DNA from: Mycobacterium sp. PSTR-4-N
GTDB lineage: Bacteria > Actinomycetota > Actinomycetes > Mycobacteriales > Mycobacteriaceae
Reading direction: 5' to 3'
DNA: 61,025 nucleotides
Assembly: GCF_022348085.1 (NCBI RefSeq)
Contig: NZ_JAKRFN010000030.1
Span: forward strand, 1-61,025
Positions 43,480 to 53,988 of this stretch are shown piece after piece. The notes below the pieces were generated by a model. The model searched no databases and was not told the origin of the DNA. It was given only the letters and a program-made list of their open reading frames with translations. Position 1 is the stretch's first letter. The number at the start of each line of letters is the position of its first letter. The position numbers and the translations under genes are program-made.

Positions 43480-44262
43480 TTACACGGTCAACAACCGGTA
43501 CAGCCCGATCAATCCCACCACGACGATCACCGCGCGGAGCACGTTCGGCGAAAGTCGGCGCCCGTAGTGGGCACCGAGGAATCCGCCGATGAGCGACCCG
43601 ATCGCTATCAGCCCGGCAGCCGCCCAGCTGATCCGGTCGAACGCCACCACCGTGTAGGCGACGGCCGCGACGATGTTGACCAGCAGCGACAGCAGGTTCT
43701 TGGCGGCGTTCATGCGTTGCATGTCCTCGGGCAGCAGCGCACCCATGACTGCGACCAGCAAAATGCCCTGCGCGGCGGTGAAGTAGCCGCCGTAGACGCC
43801 GACCGCGAACGTCAACGCGACGAGCGCGGTCATCCGCGCCGCGGAGACGTGGTCGGCGGACTGGCCGGCCGCCTCGGCACGGCGGCGCGCCCAGGCCTGG
43901 ATGCGCGGCCCGATGACCACCAGCACGAGTGCGAGCACCAGCAGCACCGGCACGATGCGGAGGAACACCTTCTCCGGCAGGTGCAGCAGCAGCCAGGCTC
44001 CGCCACCCGCGCCGAGCAGCGACGCCGGGATCTGCCACCGCAGCCGGTGCCACTGTCCGCGCAGTTCCCGCCGGTAGCCCCAGGTGCCGGATACGCCGCC
44101 GGCCACCAGGCCCACCGCGTTGGACATCGTCGAGGTCACCGGCGGATACCCCAGTGCGACGAGCGTCGGGAACGTGATGAGGGTGCCGGAGCCGACGAGC
44201 GCATTGATCGCGCCCGCTCCGACGCCCGCCAGGGCGATGAGGATCATGTCGACGACGGGCAC
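43480..44262 (-). CDS. TauE/SafE-family membrane protein, second copy
   Basis: A 260-residue membrane protein with eight or so helices: LAGVGAGAINALVGSGTLITF then YPPVTSTMSNAVGLVAGGVSG, the TauE/SafE repeat hallmark, and GVYGGYFTAAQGILL for the second repeat. The GTG at 44262 is preferred because AGGG lies 8 bases upstream. A GTG at 44271 and an ATG at 44247 are alternatives. It follows der by a few bases and is the last gene of the long der-side operon. Its substrate is unknown, likely a sulfur-containing anion. Confidence 0.88.
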   Translation of the reverse strand: MPVVDMILIALAGVGAGAINALVGSGTLITFPTLVALGYPPVTSTMSNAVGLVAGGVSGTWGYRRELRGQWHRLRWQIPASLLGAGGGAWLLLHLPEKVFLRIVPVLLVLALVLVVIGPRIQAWARRRAEAAGQSADHVSAARMTALVALTFAVGVYGGYFTAAQGILLVAVMGALLPEDMQRMNAAKNLLSLLVNIVAAVAYTVVAFDRISWAAAGLIAIGSLIGGFLGAHYGRRLSPNVLRAVIVVVGLIGLYRLLTV

Positions 44263-44272
44263 TCGGCTCACC

Positions 44273-45682
44273 CTATCGGCGCTTGGGACCCCTCTTTTCA
44301 CGCACCCGGACGTTGATCCGCACCGGGCTGCCGTCGAAGCCGAACGTCTCACGCAGCCGCCGCTCCAGGAACCGCCGGTACCCGGCCTCCAAGAACCCGC
44401 TGGTGAACAGCACGAACGTCGGCGGTCGGGTGGTGGCCTGGGTGGCGAACAGGATGCGCGGCTGCTTGCCGCCGCGCACCGGCGGCGGCGTCGCGGCGAC
44501 GACCTCTTTGAGGAACGTGTTCAGCTGGCCGGTCGTGATCCGCTTGTCCCACGAGGTCAGCGCGGTTTCCAGTGCCGGCACCAGTTTCTGCACCGCCCGG
44601 CCGGTCTTGGCGGAGATGTTGACCCGGGGCGCCCACTGGATCTGCGCCAGCTGCAGGTCGATCTCGCGGTCGAGCAGGTAGCGGCGGTCCTCGTCGACGA
44701 GGTCCCATTTGTTGAACGCCAGCACCAGCGCGCGGCCTGCTTCGACCACCATCGACAGCACCCGCTGGTCCTGCTCGGTCAGCGGTTGTGAGGCATCGAT
44801 GAGCACGATCGCGACCTCGGCGGCGTCGATCGCGCCGTGGGTACGGACCGAGGCGTAGAACTCGTGCCCGCTGGCCTGCCCCACCTTGCGGCGCAGCCCG
44901 GCGGTGTCGACGAAGCGCCAGAGCTTGCCGTCCATCTCGATGAGCGAGTCGACGGGATCGACGGTGGTGCCGGCGACGTCGTGCACGACGGACCGTTCGT
45001 CACCGGCGAGCCGGTTGAGCAGTGAGGACTTGCCGACGTTCGGTTTGCCGACCAGCGCGACCCGGCGTGGTCCGCCACCACTGCCGCCGACCTCGGAGAG
45101 GGCGGGCAGTTCCTCGAGGACCGCGTCGAGCAGATCAGCGACGCCGCGGCCGTGCATCGCGCTGATCGGGTGCGGCTCCCCCAATCCCAGCGACCACAGC
45201 GCGGCGGCGTCAGCCTCGCCGCGGTCGTTGTCCACCTTGTTGGCGGCGAGGAACACCGGCTTGCCGGAGCGCTGCAGGATCTTGGCGGCGGCCTCGTCCG
45301 CGCTCGTCGCGCCGACGACGGCGTCGACCACGAACACGATCGCGTCGGCGGTGCGCATCGCCACCGAGGCCTGCTCGGCGACCAGCTGCTGCAGGCCTTT
45401 CGCGTCGGGCTCCCATCCGCCGGTGTCCTGCACGACGAACCGGCGGCCCGACCAGGACGCGTCGTAGGAGACGCGGTCGCGGGTGACGCCGGGGATGTCC
45501 TGAACGACGGCCTCGCGGCGGCCCAGGATGCGGTTCACCAGTGTCGATTTGCCGACGTTGGGCCGGCCGACGACGGCCAGCACCGGTGGCGGCGCCGACG
45601 CTTCCTCGACCGCTTCGCTGATCTCGTCGGCGCCGACTTCCCAGTCGCCCTCGTCGAACCAGACGCCGTCTCCTTCACTCAT
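44273..45682 (-). CDS. der: Ribosome-assembly GTPase Der (EngA)
   Basis: 469 residues with two tandem GTPase domains, the mark of Der: P-loops GRPNVGKST and GKPNVGKSS, each followed by DTGG/DTAG, with NKVD and NKWD specificity motifs. A KH-like C-terminal domain follows and ends in a basic tail (REKRGPKRR). It acts in 50S subunit maturation. An acidic N-terminal extension of about 30 residues precedes the first domain. Its ATG overlaps the cmk stop by 4 bases. Confidence 0.98.
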   Translation of the reverse strand: MSEGDGVWFDEGDWEVGADEISEAVEEASAPPPVLAVVGRPNVGKSTLVNRILGRREAVVQDIPGVTRDRVSYDASWSGRRFVVQDTGGWEPDAKGLQQLVAEQASVAMRTADAIVFVVDAVVGATSADEAAAKILQRSGKPVFLAANKVDNDRGEADAAALWSLGLGEPHPISAMHGRGVADLLDAVLEELPALSEVGGSGGGPRRVALVGKPNVGKSSLLNRLAGDERSVVHDVAGTTVDPVDSLIEMDGKLWRFVDTAGLRRKVGQASGHEFYASVRTHGAIDAAEVAIVLIDASQPLTEQDQRVLSMVVEAGRALVLAFNKWDLVDEDRRYLLDREIDLQLAQIQWAPRVNISAKTGRAVQKLVPALETALTSWDKRITTGQLNTFLKEVVAATPPPVRGGKQPRILFATQATTRPPTFVLFTSGFLEAGYRRFLERRLRETFGFDGSPVRINVRVREKRGPKRR

Positions 45683-46365
45683 CTGATCGCACCGGCTTTC
45701 TGTTCGACCAGTGCGGTCAGATGGCCGATCACCTGGTCTTGGGTCATGTCGCTGGTGTCGACCACCAGCGCGTCGTCGGCAGCGCGCAACGGCGACACCG
45801 CCCGGGTGGAGTCGAGATGGTCGCGACGGCGGACATCGGCGAGCACCGCGTCGTAGTCGTCGGGCAGCCCGGATGCGACGTTCTGGTCGTTGCGGCGGCG
45901 GGCCCGTTCTTCGGCGGAGGCGGTCAGGAAGATCTTCACGTCGGCGTCGGGCAGCACGACGGTGCCGATGTCTCGGCCCTCGACGACCACGGGCTCGTCA
46001 CCGTCGGCGAGCTCGCGCTGCAGCGTCACCAGCCGGGCGCGCACCTCAGGGACCGCCGAGACCGCCGACACCGCCTTGGTCACCGCGTCGCCGCGGATCT
46101 CGGCCGAGACGTCCTCGCCGGCCAGGAAGGACCGGTCCTCGGCGGGGTCGTGGCCGACGGCCATCGCGGTGTCGCGCACCGCCGCCGTGATCGCCGCCGG
46201 GTCGTCGAGGTCGACTCCCTGCCGTAGCGCGGCCAGCGTGACGATGCGGTACATCGCCCCGGTGTCCAGGTAGCGGGCTTTCAGGGCGGTCGCCAATCCC
46301 CTTGCTACGGTTGACTTTCCGGTACCTGCCGGACCGTCGATCGCGATCACCACCGACCGGGTCAC
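45679..46365 (-). CDS. cmk: Cytidylate kinase
   Basis: 228 residues. P-loop GPAGTGKSTVARGLA, then ARYLDTGAMYR, the DGEPVVVEGRDIG-like segment DGDEPVVVEGRDIGTVVLP, and ARRRNDQN in the lid are standard CMP kinase motifs. It phosphorylates CMP and dCMP for nucleotide recycling. It overlaps both rluB (ATGA) and der (ATGA), so the trio is coupled. Confidence 0.98.
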   Translation of the reverse strand: MTRSVVIAIDGPAGTGKSTVARGLATALKARYLDTGAMYRIVTLAALRQGVDLDDPAAITAAVRDTAMAVGHDPAEDRSFLAGEDVSAEIRGDAVTKAVSAVSAVPEVRARLVTLQRELADGDEPVVVEGRDIGTVVLPDADVKIFLTASAEERARRRNDQNVASGLPDDYDAVLADVRRRDHLDSTRAVSPLRAADDALVVDTSDMTQDQVIGHLTALVEQKAGAIR

Positions 46366-47105
46366 AGTCCCACCGCCTTGTAGAGGTCGCCGATCTCCTT
46401 CTGCGTCAACACCCGGATGCTGCCCGGCCGCTGCTCGCCGAGCGTGACCGCGCCGATGTCGGTGCGGACCAATTCCTGAACCGGGAAGCCGACCTCGGCG
46501 AGCAGCCGGCGCACGATGTGCTTGCGGCCCTCGTGCAGCGTGACCTTCACCAAGGATCGGCCCGGCACGGTGTCGACGACGGCGAAGTCGTCCACCCGCA
46601 CCGGACCGTCGTCCAGCTCGATGCCGCCGCGCAGCTTCTTGCCCAACCCGCGGGGGACGCTGCCCATCACCGTGGCCAGGTAGGTCTTGGGCACCTCGAA
46701 CGACGGGTGCATGAGCCGGTGGGCGAGCTCACCGTCGTTGGTGAGCAGCAGCAGACCCTCGGTGTCGGCGTCGAGCCGGCCGACGTGGAAAAGGCTCTTG
46801 TTACCGCGCACCCGGTGCTCGACGAGGTCTCCGACACAGGGGCGGCCGCGATCGTCGGACATCGTCGAATGCATACCGCGCGGTTTGTTGATCGCCAGGT
46901 AGACCCGGTCGTCATCGACGGCGATCCGCGCACCGTCGACCCGGATCGTCGAGTTCTGCGGATCCACGCGGGTACCGAGTTCGGTGACGATGATGCCGTC
47001 GACCTCGACCCGGCCGTCGCGAATCATCTTCTCGGCCACCCGCCGGGAGGCGATCCCGGCCTGCGACAACACCTTTTGCAGCCGCACGCCCTCGTCGTCG
47101 CTCAT
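46362..47105 (-). CDS. rluB: Ribosomal large-subunit pseudouridine synthase, RluB/RsuA family
   Basis: 247 residues from the ATG at 47105. The longer frame extends into scpB and is rejected. It has an S4 RNA-binding domain (VRLQKVLSQAGIASRRVAE), then the catalytic Asp in GRLDADTEGLLLLTNDGEL and the LHEGRKHIVRRLLAEVG segment. It makes a pseudouridine in 23S rRNA (or 16S if RsuA-like). It starts 2 bases after scpB. Confidence 0.95.
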   Translation of the reverse strand: MSDDEGVRLQKVLSQAGIASRRVAEKMIRDGRVEVDGIIVTELGTRVDPQNSTIRVDGARIAVDDDRVYLAINKPRGMHSTMSDDRGRPCVGDLVEHRVRGNKSLFHVGRLDADTEGLLLLTNDGELAHRLMHPSFEVPKTYLATVMGSVPRGLGKKLRGGIELDDGPVRVDDFAVVDTVPGRSLVKVTLHEGRKHIVRRLLAEVGFPVQELVRTDIGAVTLGEQRPGSIRVLTQKEIGDLYKAVGL

Positions 47106-47107
47106 CG

Positions 47108-47815
47108 TCACTCCCGTTCCGCGTCGACGTCGATCGCCGGGTCCGGCTGGGACCCAGCCGATGTCCCGTTGAGTTTCATGAAACGTGGCTCCTCGTCCAG
47201 GTTTTCGCTGATGTCGTCGATCACGTCGACGTTCGGCAGCAACGGTGCGATGTCGGGCAGATCGGTCAGCGACGACAAGCCGAGGCGTTCGAGGAACAGC
47301 TCGGTGGTGGCGAAGGTGACCGCACCGGAATCGGGATCGGTACCGGCCTCGGTGATGAGCCCGCGCGCCACCAGTGTCCGGATCACCGCGTCGACGTTGA
47401 CGCCGCGCACCGCACTCACCCGGGCCCGCGTGACCGGCTGCCGATAGGCGACCACCGCCAGGGTCTCCAGTGCGGCGCGTGTCAGCCGCGTCCGAGCGCC
47501 GTCGAGCAGCAGCTTCTCCACGTACGGCGCGTAGCGGGCGCGGGTGTACATCCGCCACCCACCGCCGGCTTCGCGCAGATCGATACCGCTGCCCCGGGCG
47601 GCGAACCCGTCCGCGAGCAGCTGCAACCGCTCGGCGACCCTGGCCGCGGGGGCGTCCGTGGCCGTCGCGAGCGCGTCGACAGGGACCGGGGTGTCGACCA
47701 CGAGCAGCAGCGCCTCGAGCACCGCATCGAGCTCGGCATCCTCGAGGTCGGCCTCGACGTGCTCGGCATCGGGCTCGTTGTCCGGCTCGGCGTCCGGCGA
47801 AAAGTCTTCTGGCAT
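47108..47815 (-). CDS. scpB: Segregation and condensation protein B
   Basis: 235 residues. An acidic, Glu/Asp-rich N-terminal extension of about 28 residues precedes two winged-helix domains (LDAVLEALLLVVDTPVPVD and AALETLAVVAYRQPVTRARV, GVNVDAVIRTLVARGLI). ScpB bridges the SMC-kleisin complex that compacts and segregates chromosomes. It follows scpA by 16 bases in the same operon. Confidence 0.96.
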   Translation of the reverse strand: MPEDFSPDAEPDNEPDAEHVEADLEDAELDAVLEALLLVVDTPVPVDALATATDAPAARVAERLQLLADGFAARGSGIDLREAGGGWRMYTRARYAPYVEKLLLDGARTRLTRAALETLAVVAYRQPVTRARVSAVRGVNVDAVIRTLVARGLITEAGTDPDSGAVTFATTELFLERLGLSSLTDLPDIAPLLPNVDVIDDISENLDEEPRFMKLNGTSAGSQPDPAIDVDAERE

Positions 47816-47831
47816 GTTCTCTAGTCCCGCG

Positions 47832-48623
47832 CTATTCGGCGTCCGCGGTCGCCAACTGCTCGCTGTTGGGCCGCTCCCCGGTCCAGGAAATCTGGAGCAC
47901 GCCCAGCGGTTCTGACTGGTCGAATGCTACCGCCCGGGCGCGGAACAGCTCGAGCAGTGCCAGGAAGCGCGCGACGATCTCCATCGGCACCTGGCAGCCG
48001 GCGACCAGATCGGAGAAGGACGCCCATTCGCCGATTCCGCGGTCCTCCAGCAGCGACATCAGATTGGCGGCCTGCTCGGGCACCGACACCGGGACCTGGT
48101 GGAGGTGATCGAGCCCGACGGTCGGCACCGGGCGGGGGGTGAACGCGGCGGCAGCGATCTCGGCGAATCGGGCCGCATCCACCCCGAGCATCACCTCGGG
48201 CAGCAGGTCGGCGAAACGATCCTCCAACGCCACAGCCCGGGGGTAGCTCCGCAGCGCCGCGGACTCCAGTTCGGCGAACATCTCCGCGACGTGCTTGAAC
48301 GCGCGGTACTGCAGCAGCCGGGCGAAGAGAAGGTCGCGCACCTCCAGCAGCGCCAGGTCGTCCTCGTCGTGCACATCACCGGCCGGCAGCAGCCGGGCCG
48401 CTTTCAGATCGAGCAGGGTCGCGGCGACCACCAGGAACGACGTCGTCTCGTCGAGGCCCAAGGTGCTGCCGATCTGTTTGGTGTAGGCGATGAACTCGTC
48501 GGTGACCTGGTGCAGCGCCACCTCGGTGACGTCGAGCCGGTGGGCGAAGATCAGCTGCAGCAGCAGGTCGAACGGGCCCTCGAAATTGCTCAGCCGAACC
48601 TGGAACCCGGTGGGCTCGCTCAC
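47832..48623 (-). CDS. scpA: Segregation and condensation protein A (kleisin)
   Basis: 263 residues from a GTG at 48623 that overlaps the parA stop (GTGA). The kleisin N-terminus reads FQVRLSNFEGPFDLLLQLI. The helical middle (FLVVAATLLDLKAARLLPAG) and the C-terminal winged helix (FLALLELFRARAVAFDQ) follow. It closes the SMC ring with ScpB. The much longer frame running into parA is an artefact. Confidence 0.96.
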   Translation of the reverse strand: MSEPTGFQVRLSNFEGPFDLLLQLIFAHRLDVTEVALHQVTDEFIAYTKQIGSTLGLDETTSFLVVAATLLDLKAARLLPAGDVHDEDDLALLEVRDLLFARLLQYRAFKHVAEMFAELESAALRSYPRAVALEDRFADLLPEVMLGVDAARFAEIAAAAFTPRPVPTVGLDHLHQVPVSVPEQAANLMSLLEDRGIGEWASFSDLVAGCQVPMEIVARFLALLELFRARAVAFDQSEPLGVLQISWTGERPNSEQLATADAE

Positions 48624-49528
48624 GCGCCGAACCGGTGGATGACCTCGCGCGCCAGCGCCCGGTACGCCTCGGCCCCAGCCGATTTCGGCGCCCACGTGGT
48701 GATCGGCTCGCCGGCCACGCTGGTCTCGGGAAAGCGCACGGTGCGGGTGATCACGGTGTCGAACACCAGGTCGCCGAAGCGTTCGACCACCCGGGCCATC
48801 ACCTCGCGGGAGTTGACGGTGCGCGGGTCGTAGCGGGTGATGAGGATCCCGCTGATGTCGAGCTTGGGATTGAGCCGGTCGTGCACTTTCTCGACGGTGT
48901 CGGTGAGCAGTGCCAGACCCCGCAGCGAGAAGTACTCGCATTCGGTCGGGATGACGACGCCGTCGCTGCACGCGAGGCCGTTGACGGTGAGCAGGCCCAG
49001 CGAGGGTTGGCAGTCGATCAACACGTAGTCGTAGCGGTCCAGCACCGGGTAGAGCGCCCGCGCCAGCGATTGCTCCCGCCCCACCTCGTTGACGAGCTGG
49101 ATCTCGGCGGCGGACAGGTCGATGTTGCTGGGCACCAGGTCGAGGCCCGGTACCCGGGTCGTGATCAGCACCTGATCGATCGACACCCGCGGCTCGACGA
49201 GCAGGTTGTAGACGGTGTTGTCCAGCTCGTAGTGCGGGACGCCGAGCCCGGCGGACAGCGCACCCTGCGGGTCGAGGTCGACGAGCAGCACCCGGCGGCC
49301 GTACTCGGCGAGGGCGGCGCCCAGGTTGATGGTCGACGTGGTCTTGCCGACGCCGCCCTTCTGATTGCACATCGCGATCACGGTGGCCGGGCCGTGTGAG
49401 GTGCGCGGCGGCGGTTCGGGGATGTGACGGGGCAGCCGGCCGGTCAGTCCGGGAGTGGGTTCAGGCTCAGGTGCCGGGTCGGGTTCGGGTCCCGCTTCAG
49501 GGATGGATGTGCCCGTGTCGTCGGTCAT
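48620..49528 (-). CDS. parA: ParA/Soj-family ATPase
   Basis: 302 residues from the ATG at 49528; an in-frame start at 49552 is possible. A Pro/Glu-rich N-terminal tail of about 50 residues is followed by the deviant Walker A KGGVGKTTSTINLGAAL, then VLLVDLDPQGALS and VLIDCQPSLGLLTVN. It corresponds to the second mycobacterial ParA-like ATPase (Rv1708-type), located beside scpAB rather than parB. A role in chromosome or cell-cycle organisation is inferred. Confidence 0.95.
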   Translation of the reverse strand: MTDDTGTSIPEAGPEPDPAPEPEPTPGLTGRLPRHIPEPPPRTSHGPATVIAMCNQKGGVGKTTSTINLGAALAEYGRRVLLVDLDPQGALSAGLGVPHYELDNTVYNLLVEPRVSIDQVLITTRVPGLDLVPSNIDLSAAEIQLVNEVGREQSLARALYPVLDRYDYVLIDCQPSLGLLTVNGLACSDGVVIPTECEYFSLRGLALLTDTVEKVHDRLNPKLDISGILITRYDPRTVNSREVMARVVERFGDLVFDTVITRTVRFPETSVAGEPITTWAPKSAGAEAYRALAREVIHRFGA

Positions 49529-49621
49529 GCCGGACCGTCGCTGGTCAGGCAACCTTCAGGCGTGGCGGACATCGCGACGAGTTTAACGGGAGATGGCGCG
49601 CCGGCGAGGCAGACCCGCACG

Positions 49622-50581
49622 CTAGCGCGCCCTCGGGTGCGCGCCGGCCCACACCTCGCGCAGCGCGTTGACGGTGACCATCGTGTAGATCTGCGTGGTG
49701 GTCACCGAGGCGTGGCCGAGAAGCTCCTGCACGACGCGCACGTCGGCGCCGCCGTCGAGGAGGTGGGTGGCGAACGAGTGCCGCAGCACGTGCGGGGACA
49801 CCGCGGCGGTGATACCCGCACGATCGGCCGCGTCCTGGAGCACCTGCCACGCACTCTGCCGGGACAGCCGGCCGCCCCGGGCATTGAGGAAGATCGCCGG
49901 GACTCCCCTGCCGCGACGGGCCAGGTCGGGGCGGGCCCGCACGAGGTAGGCGTCCAGCGCGGCGACGGCGGGCCGGCCGATCGGAATCAGCCGCTGCTTG
50001 CCGCCCTTGCCGTGCAGCAGCACCGAGCGCGCCTGCAGATCGATGTCGTCGATGTCGAGGCCGACGGCTTCGGAGATCCGCGCCCCGGTCGAGTACAGCA
50101 GTTCCAGCAGTGCTCGGTTACGCAGCGTCAGCGGCCCGTCGGCGTCGCTGTCACCGCCGGCGGCTTCCAACAGCGCCAGCACCTCGTCCAGCGACAGGCT
50201 CTTGGGCAGGCGCCGGCTCGGGGTGGGCGGTTTGACCTCGCGGGCCACGTCGAGCGTCGCGATCCCCTCGGCGGCGGCGAAGCGGTGCAGGCCGCGTACC
50301 GCGATCAGCGCGCGCGCCGCCGAGACCGCCGACAGCGCGGGCACGCCGTTGTCGGGGTCGCCCTGGCGCAGCGCGACGAGGAAGTCACTGACGTCGGGTT
50401 CGGTGGCCTCGGCCAGGTCGGTGACGCCGCGCGAGGACAGGTGCTCGACGTAGCGGCGCAGGTCCCGCCGGTAGGAGCTCAGCGTGTTCGCGGCCGCGCC
50501 GCGTTCAATCGCCAGGTGGTCGAGATAGCCCTGGATCTGGACCTCGAGGGTGGAGCCGACAGACGAGAACGTCTGGGTCAC
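49622..50581 (-). CDS. xerD: Site-specific tyrosine recombinase XerD
   Basis: 319 residues. An N-terminal SAM-like domain (YLDHLAIERGAAANTLSSYRR) precedes a catalytic domain with Arg in STGARISEAVGL, HVLRHSFATHLLDGGADVRV with the HXXR pair, LLGHASVTT and the nucleophile Tyr in TQIYT. It resolves chromosome dimers with XerC. Its stop is 93 bases before parA, and its GTG/ATG start overlaps the NUDIX gene by 4 bases. Confidence 0.96.
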   Translation of the reverse strand: MTQTFSSVGSTLEVQIQGYLDHLAIERGAAANTLSSYRRDLRRYVEHLSSRGVTDLAEATEPDVSDFLVALRQGDPDNGVPALSAVSAARALIAVRGLHRFAAAEGIATLDVAREVKPPTPSRRLPKSLSLDEVLALLEAAGGDSDADGPLTLRNRALLELLYSTGARISEAVGLDIDDIDLQARSVLLHGKGGKQRLIPIGRPAVAALDAYLVRARPDLARRGRGVPAIFLNARGGRLSRQSAWQVLQDAADRAGITAAVSPHVLRHSFATHLLDGGADVRVVQELLGHASVTTTQIYTMVTVNALREVWAGAHPRAR

Positions 50582-51202
50582 GCGTGTCCCTTCCGCCGTG
50601 CGAACGCCCGGGGCCTGTCGGTCCAGGGCGCGTCGACGGCGCGGAGCGCATCGATGCCGGGCATCGCGTGCGCGGCCAGGATGCCGGCGACGGAGATCGA
50701 GTTGACGATCTCCCCCGAGTACACCTTGGCGACGGCGTCTTCGAGCGCGACACGCTCGACGACGAGGTCGGCTTCTTCGTGTTCAGCCTCCGGGCGGCCC
50801 ACCTCACGCAGCCCAGTTGCCAGGAACACCCGCACGCTCTCGTCGCTGAACCCGGCCGCGGTGTCGAGGTCGACCAGCGTGTGCCAGGTCTCGGCGGCCA
50901 GTCCGGCCTCTTCTTCGAGTTCCCGCGCCGCGGACACGTGCGGCGGTTCACCGCTCATGTCGAGCAGGCCCGCGGGCAGCTCCCACAGCCGGCGGCCGAA
51001 CGGGTGCCGGTACTGGTAGACGAGCGTGACGCGCCTGTCCTCGTCGAGGGCGACCACGGCGACCGCGCCGTAGTGCTCGACGATCTCGCGGCGCGCCGTC
51101 GCTCCGCCCGGCATCCGCACCTCGTCGGCACGCAGCGCGAAGATGTTGCCGACGTAGAGGGTCTCCGACGAGGCCACCGAGAAGTCGTGGTTGCCGGTCC
51201 CG

Positions 51203-51210
<8 letters not shown>
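50578..51210 (-). CDS. NUDIX hydrolase, ADP-ribose pyrophosphatase-type
   Basis: 210 residues from a GTG at 51210, overlapping the pyrG stop by 8 bases. The Nudix box reads GEPPHVSAARELEEEAGL. The preceding TLVYQYRHPFGRRLWELPAG is typical of ADP-ribose pyrophosphatases. It corresponds in position to Rv1700. It hydrolyses ADP-ribose or related nucleotides. Confidence 0.93.
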
Positions 51211-52963
<1,753 letters not shown>

Positions 52964-53036
52964 TTGGCCTGGCACGGAACTCCACCCTAACAGCGACTGC
53001 GTTGCCGCGTCACTGACACGCGGGCACGCGGCGGCG

Positions 53037-53978
53037 CTACTGGGGAACGGTGACCGCGCTAGCGCCCTGTCCGGTGCCGTACTGACCGGGTTTGCCGCCT
53101 CCGACCAGCGCGCCCAGCGCGAGCACAGTGGTGATCCGGCCGGATTCCCGGTCGACGTCGTCGACGGTGCTGACCGTGCTCGCGAGGGCGTTGTCGGAGC
53201 GTACGACGGCGACCGCCGAGGTCCCCGAGGCGGCGCCGTCCCGGCCGGCGAGCACGACGCCCGCGCCGTGCGGGGCGAGTCCGGCGGCGAAGCGGGCCAC
53301 CGTCGCGCCCTGATTGCCGGCATCGTCGCCGAGACCGCCACCGGTGATGACGACCGCGGTGTCGGCCACACCGATGCGCTCGGTCCCGTAGGTGATGAAA
53401 CCGGTGTCGCGGAGCGCGGAGAGCACGGTGTCGCGCTGATCGTCGTTGACGGGCGGAGCCTTGGGGTCCTTGGCGGCCAGCAGTGTGATGCCGAGCAGGT
53501 CGCCGGCTTGGGAGCCCTGGTCGACGGTCGTGGTGCTCAGCTGGGTGCCGGCGGGCACGATCGGCGAGTTCACGACCGACAGCAGCTTCTCGGCGGCGTT
53601 GGCGTCGACGAACTCCTGGGTCAGCGCGATGGTGCCGCTGACCGAACCGCCCGCCGCACTGACGAGGCGAGACACGGCGTCGACGTCGTCGTCGGCGGCA
53701 TCCGGGGTGCGGAACAGCACCACCGACTTGTCGGCCAGGCTGCCACGCAGGATGCGAGGGGCCATCTGCGCATCGAAGTCGCCTGCGGCACTGAGCTTTT
53801 CGTTGAGAGCATTGCGGTCGTTGGTGAGGATGTCGATCTCGGTCTGCATCTGCGCCTTGTCGTCGCGCAGACCCGACAGCACGGTGTTGGACAGCAGCCC
53901 GGAACCCAGGGCGATGCCGATGGCGAGCGCCAGGAACACGGCGGCCAGCGAGATGGCGTGCGAACGCAGCGAGATCAT
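53037..53978 (-). CDS. mctB: Copper transport protein MctB (SteB-type)
   Basis: 313 residues from the ATG at 53978. An N-terminal membrane helix (ISLAAVFLALAIGIALGSGLL) is followed by a coiled coil (KAQMQTEIDILTNDRNALNEKL) and an extracytoplasmic alpha/beta domain. It corresponds to Rv1698, reported as a copper-resistance channel-like protein. The corynebacterial homologue SteB works with SteA in cell division. It lies 10 bases after steA, supporting the pair. Confidence 0.93.
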   Translation of the reverse strand: MISLRSHAISLAAVFLALAIGIALGSGLLSNTVLSGLRDDKAQMQTEIDILTNDRNALNEKLSAAGDFDAQMAPRILRGSLADKSVVLFRTPDAADDDVDAVSRLVSAAGGSVSGTIALTQEFVDANAAEKLLSVVNSPIVPAGTQLSTTTVDQGSQAGDLLGITLLAAKDPKAPPVNDDQRDTVLSALRDTGFITYGTERIGVADTAVVITGGGLGDDAGNQGATVARFAAGLAPHGAGVVLAGRDGAASGTSAVAVVRSDNALASTVSTVDDVDRESGRITTVLALGALVGGGKPGQYGTGQGASAVTVPQ

Positions 53979-53988
53979 GTCGCGAGCC